The notes under the pieces were generated by a model. The model was not told the DNA's origin, did no database searches, and saw only the letters and a list, made by a program, of their open reading frames with translations. From NCBI GenBank assembly GCA_937907585.1, contig CALCVH010000112.1, positions 1 through 6,238 of the forward strand: DNA of 6,238 nt, read 5' to 3'. Origin of the DNA: an uncultured Bacillota bacterium. GTDB taxonomy: Bacteria; Bacillota_I; Bacilli_A; Izemoplasmatales; UBA1188. The translations under genes were made by a program, and so were the position numbers. Below, one piece after another: positions 1 to 6,238 of this stretch; position 1 is the first letter of the stretch; each line of letters begins with the position of its first letter.

Positions 1-48
1 GTGATTTATCAACCATCAACCAATCATTTTATAGAATCCAATTGTTTA

Positions 49-852
49 TTAGTGTCTTCTAAATATATTAATGAATATTCTAATTATTAAGGCTATTAAT
101 ACTAAAAATAGCGAGAATAATAAAGAAATAATCATTATTGAAAAGATATAGAATCCACTCTTAATAAGGAATGTTGTGTAAGTATTAAATAATGATCCTG
201 GAATAATATAAATAATTAAATCTATTATAAAGAGGATTAAGAGGAAGAAAAATAATCCTTTAAAAGCTCCTTTTAAATCTGCGTTACTTAAGTTCATATG
301 TAACGCAAAACATAAAGACACTAGAATAAATACTATAAACTGCCAGGAGAATGATACTTGATTGATGATAGATAATAATGCTTCTTTTGATAAATTGAAG
401 ACATCAATTAACTTTATTTCTTTTCCTAGATTAATAAACGCATCAACCTGACTTGAAAATGAGCTAAATCTATCAGGAATTAAAAACATCATCAATAAAT
501 AGATGCATAAAGCACCAGTAAAGATTGGCGCAACTCCAATAAAGTAGTTGCCTAATAAGTGATATAAGTTTTTAGGATTATAGGTATGATTAACATATCC
601 AAGTACTCCATCATCACTTATTCTATATAACCTTATTTCAGTTATCTTATGTCCAAATATGATGCACATAAGTGCGTGAGATAATTCATGCATTGGTGTA
701 CCAATTAATCCAGTCGCATAACAAACGGCCATATTATTAAATAATAATCTGTAGAATAGTTTATTGAGTAGTGCGATTAAAAAACCAAATATTAATATTA
801 CACCAACATATAGAAAGACATGAATGCCATAATTTATGAATAAATTAGTTAT
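49..852 (-). CDS. Polytopic membrane zinc metallopeptidase, M50/site-2-protease-like (putative)
   Basis: The 267-residue product is likely an integral membrane zinc protease. An HExxH motif (HELSH, residues 55-59) lies in a hydrophobic stretch beginning GLIGTPM, as in M50-type intramembrane proteases. A later conserved-looking segment, NADLKG, places Asp192 as a candidate third zinc ligand; that assignment is inference. About six hydrophobic segments are visible, near residues 9-29, 48-66, 100-126, 168-186, 193-219 and 228-260. Start choice: the first in-frame ATG is at 732, but it has no Shine-Dalgarno and would delete the first membrane segment. The frame stays open to a stop at 898-900 and contains no ATG, GTG, TTG or CTG upstream of 732. 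An ATA at 850-852 sits 7 nt after the GAAGG of a near-consensus ribosome binding site, so I start there. If ATA is rejected, the minimal CDS is 49-732 (227 residues). The gene follows the lipoprotein gene in the same orientation, separated by a terminator. The substrate is unknown. Confidence 0.75.
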   Translation of the reverse strand: MTNLFINYGIHVFLYVGVILIFGFLIALLNKLFYRLLFNNMAVCYATGLIGTPMHELSHALMCIIFGHKITEIRLYRISDDGVLGYVNHTYNPKNLYHLLGNYFIGVAPIFTGALCIYLLMMFLIPDRFSSFSSQVDAFINLGKEIKLIDVFNLSKEALLSIINQVSFSWQFIVFILVSLCFALHMNLSNADLKGAFKGLFFFLLILFIIDLIIYIIPGSLFNTYTTFLIKSGFYIFSIMIISLLFSLFLVLIALIIRIFINIFRRH

Positions 853-855
853 AGT

Positions 856-867
856 ATCACCTTCTTC
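856..867 (-). promoter_or_regulatory. Ribosome binding site that decides an ATA start
   Basis: The minus strand reads GAAGAAGGTGAT, matching the anti-Shine-Dalgarno complement AAGGAGGTGAT at 10 of 11 positions. It ends three bases before an in-frame ATA codon (850-852), and the GAAGG core is 7 nt from that codon, which is ideal spacing. No canonical start codon in any frame at this distance opens a long reading frame. The site therefore argues that translation of the membrane peptidase begins at ATA and not at the ATG 120 bases further in. Confidence 0.7.
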
Positions 868-875
868 TTTTAAAT

Positions 876-902
876 AATAAAGGCGCCAAAGACGCCTTTA
901 TT
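876..902 (-). terminator. Intrinsic terminator after the Fn3-repeat lipoprotein gene
   Basis: A perfect 10-bp inverted repeat (876-885 against 893-902, arm AATAAAGGCG) encloses a 7-nt loop. On the minus strand the stem is followed by a T-rich tail (ATTTAAAAG, with the stem itself ending CTTTATT). It begins 5 nt after the TAA stop of the lipoprotein gene, the usual place for a factor-independent terminator. Only nine bases separate it from the ribosome binding site of the next gene in the same direction. Confidence 0.88.
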
Positions 903-906
903 TATA

Positions 907-3900
907 TTAATTTGCGTAATTGTTTACGTATACGCCAGCTGCGGAAGCAATGATTGTATGACCATTACCACAAGCGTAGATAGCGATAGACTTAACGTTT
1001 TCTTTAGTAGTGTTAATTTTTGGATTTGATAACGCTACTCCAACTGATGTAGTGTGATATTCAATTACAGAATCATCAGATAATGTGATTACTAAATCAT
1101 ATCCAATAGCTTCAGAAACTGACTTCCAAGAAATTTGACCATCTTTATTGATATTGATGTTAGATGGAGCAGCTAAGAGGTTGATTTGAGTTGTAACATC
1201 ATCAGAATCGAGATATAGAACGCCTTCTGAATCGAATTGACCACCACAACTATGAACTTTAAGTGTGAACTTACCAATTGAATGTGGACAATAACTATAA
1301 GATGTATCTGTTGTCTTTTGTGGAGCAGTTGAACCACCTACAGAATATAAGTATCCAGTCTTGTAGTTAGATTCTTTTGTTACTGTAATTGTGATTAAAC
1401 CATTTTCATCATAATAATCATGATCATATGATGTAGCAATCTCAGGTGTAGTTGCTTTCTTAACTACTTGTTGGAGTGTTGCAGGTCTAGAATCAACTGT
1501 ACCAGCAGCGTTAGATACAGCTTGAACAGTGATTGTATAAGCCTTATTTACGTTAGGGAATTTAGATAAATCAACTTCCCACATATAATCAGCACCAGCA
1601 GTTGTATGAGCTACTCTATAAACTTCAACTCCATCAACCGCAACAACGTATTGTGTAGCGTTAACAACGCCTCTCCATTGATATCCACCATCAACTCTTG
1701 TTACAGTTGGAGTTTCAAGTAGGAAGAATGAAATAGGGTCAGATTCAGCTGAGTTAATATAGTGAGTACCATCACCAATAGCTTTAACTGTTAATGTGTA
1801 AGAATTACCACCAATCATATCAGATTCATATAAATTGAATTCTTCTGCTTGAGGTTCAGAATTGTATTTATAGTGTTCTTGATCGTATACATAATATGAT
1901 GGAGCGAATACTTGAGCATTGATATTTGATGGTTTATTCCAGTGTAATTTACCATTTTGAATATATGCTTGTTGGTTGAATGATGGTTGAGTGAACTTAA
2001 TTAATTGAACAGTTTGAGAATGTTCGCTTGTTACATAATATGTTCCATCAGGACCAAATTGGTTAGCAATCGCAACCATTGATACAGCTGTACCAGCTGT
2101 AGAAATATATTGGTCGATTGAATCGGTTGTTGAAGCATCAACTGGGTTATCATCGTTACCGAAGTATACTTGATAACTATTAGCATTTAATACATCATCC
2201 CACATTAGAACACCTTCGTTTGCAGATGTTCCTACTCTAATATTAGTTGGAGCTTGTAAACGTGTAACTTTTTGTGGAGCTGTATAGTTAGATGCTAGAG
2301 TAGTTCCACCATTACCTTTTGAACAAATTGAAATTTGATATGTTCCAGGTAATAAATTCTTGAGTGAATATGATGAAGTACCACTATCAGCTACTGTTGA
2401 AGTTTTAACACCATAGCTTGTAGCGTTAACGTTAGCGTCCCAAGTGATGTTATAACCATTATATTCAACATGAGTTGGAGTAGATAATACATAGATTTGG
2501 AAAGTTAAATCTTGACTTCTTAAAGAACTTAGGTATACATAAGTCTTTCCACCAGCAGTAACTAATCCCTTACCTACAGTTTGAATTGCATAGTTGATTG
2601 TTGCAGCATCGCTATTGTTTTCTTCTACTATATCTTTAACAACGATTTGAGTGTTAGTAGATAATTGACCATTAATTGTTGAACCTTCTTTATATAATTG
2701 ATATGCTTGAGCACCAGATACACTCATAAATGATACAGTGAATCCATCTTTTAAGTTATCAGGTGTAGATGTAATATAGTTAACACCTGTTTCTCTTGGT
2801 GCAGCACAACGTGTTACATAGATTGGAGTTGAATATGCAGAATCGTAGTTGCCCGCATTTTTATCAGCAACAGCTTTAACTGATACTTCATAATCTCCCA
2901 CTTCACCGAATGCATAACGGAATGATTTTTGTGTAGCATCAAAGTCGTATTCTTGTTCATCATTGCCATTTACTGTTCTTTTTACAACTTTAACAGTATA
3001 TCCGTTAACATCACCGATTACTGTATCCCAATAGATATTTTCTTTTTCAACACCATCAGATAAATCATAACTATCATTCCATAAAATTTCAGGATTTCTT
3101 AATACGTATACTGATTTTGTTGCTGAATAATCAGAGAAGAATGTTGAGCCATCTTTTAAAATAGCTTTAATTTGAACATCATATCTTGTTCCAGCTGAGA
3201 TAGCTTTTTTAGGTTCTGTAGTTGTAGTAGGAGTTCCGTTTAACTTAATTTCATATGCTTGAGCTCCTTCTACTTCTTCCCATACTAATTCTCCATTAAC
3301 GACGTTAATTTGAGAGATTGCAGGTAAATAAGTGAAAGTCACAGTTTCAGATTCTTTAGATGAGAATACTGATCTATTTGTTGCAGTGACATCTCCTAAT
3401 GCGATAACATATACTTCAAAAGTTGATGAATTAGCTTCGTATCTTAAGCTAGTGCCACTGCCTTGAGTTGTTTCATATAAAGCATTATTGATATAAACTT
3501 CATATCCGTTTGTTGCATATGAACCACTACCATTCCAAGAAAGTAATGAACCATCATATTTGATGTTTGTTGGAGCAGCTAAGAAAGTCTTTTTAACTAC
3601 TTGAGAATATTCTGAGAATGTAGAACCATCTGAAGTGATTGCTCTAACTTGAATATTATTTGTTCCAACAACAAATTCATCAAATTGAGTAGTAGCTACT
3701 TCTGTTTCTTTACCATTGATATTAACTAGATAACTAGTTGCGTTTGGAACATCATCCCAACTCATAACACCATAAATATCAAATGTAATATTTGTAACTT
3801 TATCTAATCTAGTAAATGTTCTTGCAGCTGATTCTGCTTCCTTATCAGAACTGCTTACAGATGTAATTGTAACTGTAACTGTTGAATCAGTAGTTTTTGC

Positions 3901-4149
3901 GCTATAACCATATGTAGTACCAGTTACTGTAATAGGTGATAAACTGTTAACAACAATTTTGTATTTAGTTGCGTTTTCAGCTTGAGACCAAGTGAAAGTC
4001 TTTCCATCGTATTTTATAGAAGTAGGATCAACTGGTGAAGCATCTTTTGATAATGCATTGCTAACCTTGTTACATCCGACTAATAAAACTAGAGCAACTA
4101 AAACTACAACAAAACTAATTGACTTAACTGTGTTGAATAGTTTTTTCAT
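907..4149 (-). CDS. Large surface lipoprotein with about twelve Fn3-like repeats
   Basis: The 1080-residue product is an exported, lipid-anchored surface protein, probably a binding or adhesin-type scaffold; no enzymatic motif is visible. Residues 1-25 form a lipoprotein signal peptide (Lys2-Lys3, then a hydrophobic core) ending in lipobox L-V-G-C with lipidated Cys26. A short Ser/Asp/Pro linker leads into tandem modules of about 75-110 residues, starting near residues 40, 116, 191, 276, 351, 448, 556, 632, 720, 812, 900 and 993. Each runs roughly 'AP-x-NI ... G-x-L-x-W-x-x-V-x-x-A-x-x-Y-x-V', a fibronectin type III-like beta-sandwich signature. There is no LPXTG sorting signal, so the lipid is the anchor. 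The start is firm: ATG with AGGAG six bases upstream, and an in-frame stop just before it. The gene lies 38 bp after the InlB-repeat gene with no terminator between, so co-transcription is likely; its own terminator follows. The ligand is unknown. The fold assignment comes from pattern, not from a search. Confidence 0.9.
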   Translation of the reverse strand: MKKLFNTVKSISFVVVLVALVLLVGCNKVSNALSKDASPVDPTSIKYDGKTFTWSQAENATKYKIVVNSLSPITVTGTTYGYSAKTTDSTVTVTITSVSSSDKEAESAARTFTRLDKVTNITFDIYGVMSWDDVPNATSYLVNINGKETEVATTQFDEFVVGTNNIQVRAITSDGSTFSEYSQVVKKTFLAAPTNIKYDGSLLSWNGSGSYATNGYEVYINNALYETTQGSGTSLRYEANSSTFEVYVIALGDVTATNRSVFSSKESETVTFTYLPAISQINVVNGELVWEEVEGAQAYEIKLNGTPTTTTEPKKAISAGTRYDVQIKAILKDGSTFFSDYSATKSVYVLRNPEILWNDSYDLSDGVEKENIYWDTVIGDVNGYTVKVVKRTVNGNDEQEYDFDATQKSFRYAFGEVGDYEVSVKAVADKNAGNYDSAYSTPIYVTRCAAPRETGVNYITSTPDNLKDGFTVSFMSVSGAQAYQLYKEGSTINGQLSTNTQIVVKDIVEENNSDAATINYAIQTVGKGLVTAGGKTYVYLSSLRSQDLTFQIYVLSTPTHVEYNGYNITWDANVNATSYGVKTSTVADSGTSSYSLKNLLPGTYQISICSKGNGGTTLASNYTAPQKVTRLQAPTNIRVGTSANEGVLMWDDVLNANSYQVYFGNDDNPVDASTTDSIDQYISTAGTAVSMVAIANQFGPDGTYYVTSEHSQTVQLIKFTQPSFNQQAYIQNGKLHWNKPSNINAQVFAPSYYVYDQEHYKYNSEPQAEEFNLYESDMIGGNSYTLTVKAIGDGTHYINSAESDPISFFLLETPTVTRVDGGYQWRGVVNATQYVVAVDGVEVYRVAHTTAGADYMWEVDLSKFPNVNKAYTITVQAVSNAAGTVDSRPATLQQVVKKATTPEIATSYDHDYYDENGLITITVTKESNYKTGYLYSVGGSTAPQKTTDTSYSYCPHSIGKFTLKVHSCGGQFDSEGVLYLDSDDVTTQINLLAAPSNININKDGQISWKSVSEAIGYDLVITLSDDSVIEYHTTSVGVALSNPKINTTKENVKSIAIYACGNGHTIIASAAGVYVNNYAN
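910..4032 (-). repeat. Tandem array of Fn3-like modules (protein-level repeat)
   Basis: About twelve modules cover residues 40-1080. Ten keep a tryptophan in the early strand, after 'G-x-L' or equivalent (W54, W131, W205, W290, W374, W570, W650, W737, W825, W1008). Module 6 has Phe in the corresponding place (VSFMSV) and module 11 has no equivalent (TITVTKES). Several modules end in a pattern like V-x-A-I-G-D-G-x-x-Y-x-x-S. The repeats are strongly diverged, so the array is old and not a recent expansion. The longest shared DNA I noticed is a 14-base identity between modules 3 and 12. Confidence 0.8.
4072..4149 (-). other. Lipoprotein signal peptide and lipobox
   Basis: This encodes residues 1-26: basic N-terminus MKK, a hydrophobic core rich in Val and Leu, and the lipobox L23-V24-G25-C26. 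Diacylglyceryl transferase would modify Cys26 and signal peptidase II would cleave before it, leaving the repeats outside the membrane. Confidence 0.9.
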
Positions 4150-4155
4150 TTTTTT

Positions 4156-4160
4156 CTCCT
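4156..4160 (-). promoter_or_regulatory. Ribosome binding site of the lipoprotein gene
   Basis: AGGAG on the minus strand lies six adenines before the ATG at 4149. This is standard spacing and fixes the start; the nearest upstream in-frame codons run into a TAA at 4168-4170. Confidence 0.88.
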
Positions 4161-4187
4161 TGTATTTTTATATACTAATATAATTAA

Positions 4188-6238
4188 CTAAAACATTTTT
4201 GCGAATAGATCTAAGTCTGCAGGTTTGCCGCCTTCTCTATAATTATAAGGATTATATTGGAAGAAGAAATTATCGTTACATACTTGATAATCTGATTTAT
4301 CTACCCAAGCGTAGAATTCGTTACCGAATCTTTCTTTACCGCTTAAAGCTGTAGTCCAGTTTTCACCGTATTGAACGTATTGAGTTTGGATGACTGTAAT
4401 ACCATCAGTATCATAATAAGTTACTTTGAATGTATTATCGATAACTGCGTAAAGTGTTATATCTTGAGTGATTGGAGTTGAGAAGTCATAGTAAGTACAT
4501 TCATAATACTTCTTATTATTTTGTTCAGTTAATGACCAACCTCTGAATAAGTATCCTTCATTATAATTGTATGGAGCAAGATTATCGATTGATGTATCAG
4601 TCGCTACTTGGCCATGATAAATCTTATCACTGCCTGATAACTTATATTCACCTGCGACAGGATCAAATACCATAAATGATACAGTGTATTGTTTTACAGA
4701 GCCAATAGCTTTTAAAGTAATGCCACCAGCTACTTGTGAGTAAGATGTTACATTTAATGATGCGAATGTGAAGTTACCATTCTTATCAGATACATACTTA
4801 TTTTCATAGGTGTATCCTGAGAATTCATATGATTCATCAGTATATGTTGGAACTTCAAGTACTAAATTCTGGTTGTATTCGACTGTGATTGATGTTGAAC
4901 CAGCTAGATTTCCGCCATTTGGATCAAGAGTAATTACATATGTTTTTGGTTCATAATATGCATATAGAGTTACACTACTTGAAATTGTAGTAGCAAAATT
5001 GAATTTCACATCATCATAGTTAGATGTACTTGTTCTTCTTGATGTTGCCCAGCCTAACGCATCATATCCATCTAATTCAGGGATATCATAGTCAGTTGCG
5101 AAGTCACCATAGTTAACATTAGTATCTGTCTTATAAGGTGCATCTCCGCTAGTATAGTAAGTCACATCATAAGTATGAATTTGAACTTTACCAATTAATA
5201 TTAATGAACCATTTAAGAAGTCATTATATGTCATTCCAAATGTTGATTCATTGAAGGTAGTAATTAATTTACCCATCTTATCAGTTGCTTGAATAGTTGG
5301 ATTATCCTTATAGAAATATCCTAAGAATTCATATTTGTTTGTATCAAGCATAGTAGATAACTCAATTGAATTATTAGTTGAATCATAAGGCATGCTTGTA
5401 ATCTTATCTGATGCGAATAAATTAACTGTTTCTAGGTGTCCATCTGTTAATGCTTCAATCTTATAAGATATCTGTTTTGGAGTAAAGATTGCATAGACAG
5501 TCATATTCTCAGTTACCGGGTTATTGTATGGGATTGTGCCATCTTGAACAGTGCTCCAACCCTTGAAGTCATAACCATTATCAGGAGTTAAAGAATATGT
5601 AAGAAGTGAATTATATTCAATCTTTGAATATTCAGCTGGAACTGATAATTTAGTTGAACCATTATAGTATGTGATATCAAGCTTTGTAGTAGTTTCTACC
5701 GCAGTAACGATGATACCAGTTGAACTGAGTTTGCTAAATTCTAATTCTCCAGCTCTAACTAAATCTTTTAATGATTTATAAGTTTGTAAGCTAGCTGAAC
5801 CAGTTGAATCTGTTAATTGTTTTTGTACGTTATTTTTATCTCTATATGAATAGTAAGAGAATGAATATTGTGGATGAGATGTATATGATGGGATTGGTAA
5901 TTTAATAGTCGCATCATATGGAATGTTATATACATAATCAGTTACACTACCATGATATGGATCGATTGTAACTTTGATATCAATTGGAACATAGATGAAG
6001 TATAGTGTTAAGTTATCGTTAGTGTTTTCAGGAATATAATCAATGAAGTTATTTCTTTCATTAATATCAGTTGAGAGTCCGCCTTTAGTGTATCCTTCTT
6101 GGCTATCTCTTGTATTGATCCAATCTTCAATACTCATACCATCGATTGATGTGATTAATTGAGCTGGAGATGCACCATAGAAGATGATATCTTCACCATT
6201 CATCTTTACACCATCTAGTGATGATACTATCTTAGCTT
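4188..6238 (-). CDS. InlB B-repeat-like surface protein, 5' end cut by the window
   Basis: At least 682 residues are visible. The frame is open to the window edge (A-K-I-V-S-S-L-D-G-V-K precedes the first Met at 6203). That Met lacks a Shine-Dalgarno and sits mid-domain, so it is not the start. The product is a string of beta-grasp modules resembling the InlB B-repeat / Listeria-Bacteroides repeat family (PF09479 type): beta-strand 'V-T-Y-Y', then 'Y-G' or 'Y-N', 'G-Y-x-F-x-G-W', and a closing 'I-T-x-x-x-T-L-Y-A'. Counting from Met6203, modules span about 74-170, 173-243, 245-341, 343-420, 421-505, 506-590 and 591-671, with an incomplete one before residue 72. Such modules occur in exported adhesins and surface proteins; signal peptide and anchor would lie outside the window. 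The C-terminus ends inside the last module (F-A-K-M-F, stop TAG), with no LPXTG or membrane segment. It is followed 38 bp later by the lipoprotein gene. Function beyond surface binding is unknown. Confidence 0.87.
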   Translation of the reverse strand, partial: AKIVSSLDGVKMNGEDIIFYGASPAQLITSIDGMSIEDWINTRDSQEGYTKGGLSTDINERNNFIDYIPENTNDNLTLYFIYVPIDIKVTIDPYHGSVTDYVYNIPYDATIKLPIPSYTSHPQYSFSYYSYRDKNNVQKQLTDSTGSASLQTYKSLKDLVRAGELEFSKLSSTGIIVTAVETTTKLDITYYNGSTKLSVPAEYSKIEYNSLLTYSLTPDNGYDFKGWSTVQDGTIPYNNPVTENMTVYAIFTPKQISYKIEALTDGHLETVNLFASDKITSMPYDSTNNSIELSTMLDTNKYEFLGYFYKDNPTIQATDKMGKLITTFNESTFGMTYNDFLNGSLILIGKVQIHTYDVTYYTSGDAPYKTDTNVNYGDFATDYDIPELDGYDALGWATSRRTSTSNYDDVKFNFATTISSSVTLYAYYEPKTYVITLDPNGGNLAGSTSITVEYNQNLVLEVPTYTDESYEFSGYTYENKYVSDKNGNFTFASLNVTSYSQVAGGITLKAIGSVKQYTVSFMVFDPVAGEYKLSGSDKIYHGQVATDTSIDNLAPYNYNEGYLFRGWSLTEQNNKKYYECTYYDFSTPITQDITLYAVIDNTFKVTYYDTDGITVIQTQYVQYGENWTTALSGKERFGNEFYAWVDKSDYQVCNDNFFFQYNPYNYREGGKPADLDLFAKMF
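4191..5984 (-). repeat. Seven InlB-like beta-grasp modules of two alternating classes
   Basis: Module coordinates are roughly 5984-5694, 5687-5475, 5471-5181, 5177-4944, 4943-4689, 4688-4434 and 4433-4191. Short class-A modules carry a G-W core and end in T-x-Y-A or T-L-Y-A (modules 2, 4 and 6). Longer class-B modules replace G-W with Y-x-Y or G-Y-x-Y, add an insert containing D-x-x-G and Asn/Ser/Tyr-rich stretches, and end in I-x-x-x-A or I-L-I-G (modules 1, 3 and 5). The last module is an aberrant A-like end piece with A-W in place of G-W. Sequence divergence between copies is high. Confidence 0.75.

Noticed and set aside
1..48. Possible start of a further minus-strand gene (ATG at 16-14 or 27-25) and a 7-bp tandem repeat at 8-21
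   Set aside because: The ATG at 27 hits TGA after three codons. The ATG at 16 stays open only to the window edge and lacks a Shine-Dalgarno. The 7-base duplication is too short to carry meaning alone.
903..960. Possible promoter for the peptidase gene at the end of the lipoprotein gene (AATATAAAT)
   Set aside because: The -10-like string has no matching -35, and transcription from it would still run into the terminator hairpin.
1155..3584. Near-identical 24-base segments at 1155-1178 and 3561-3584 (21 of 24 matches) as a possible mobile or recombination repeat
   Set aside because: Both encode the same module-boundary motif (N-I/A-A-P region) of Fn3-like repeats 12 and 3, so shared protein sequence explains them.
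3992..4183. A 63-codon plus-strand open frame with a hydrophobic C-terminus
   Set aside because: It is antisense to the signal peptide and first repeat of the lipoprotein gene. Its hydrophobic end is the complement of the AT-rich signal region and intergenic gap. It has no convincing ribosome binding site and no recognisable domain.
4150..4200. Possible promoter for the lipoprotein gene in the AT-rich 38-bp gap (TATATAAAA-like -10)
   Set aside because: No -35-like element is found at proper spacing, and TATA-like strings are expected by chance at this composition. Co-transcription with the upstream gene explains the layout.

Overview
This window of AT-rich DNA reads as a run of minus-strand genes from a low-GC Gram-positive lineage. 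The best guess is a gut- or host-associated member of the Bacilli or Mollicutes-like groups (RF39, Erysipelotrichales or Acholeplasmatales type). This rests on base composition, on a lipobox protein built from divergent Fn3-like repeats, and on InlB/Listeria-Bacteroides-type repeats; no marker gene fixes the taxon. All tryptophans in the three genes are TGG and the stops are TAA, TAA and TAG, so the standard bacterial code fits and a TGA=Trp code is not supported.

Layout in the direction of transcription (right to left): (1) 6238-4188, the 3' part of a large repeat protein made of InlB B-repeat-like beta-grasp modules, cut by the window edge. (2) After 38 bp with no terminator, 4149-907, a 1080-residue lipoprotein with a clear signal peptide and lipobox followed by about twelve Fn3-like beta-sandwich repeats. 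(3) Five bases after its stop, a strong intrinsic terminator (902-876). (4) Directly behind the terminator, 852-49, a small polytopic membrane protein with an HExxH zinc motif, probably an intramembrane metallopeptidase of the M50/site-2-protease type. Its apparent start codon is ATA, placed correctly behind an excellent Shine-Dalgarno sequence. The last 48 bases hold no gene that can be supported.

The two large proteins look like a surface or adhesin-like pair that is probably co-transcribed. The membrane peptidase may be expressed weakly, by readthrough of the terminator. A role for it in processing the surface proteins is only a hypothesis. The least routine observations are the ATA start behind a near-perfect ribosome binding site, the strict alternation of two module classes in the InlB-like protein, and the terminator placed immediately upstream of the peptidase ribosome binding site.
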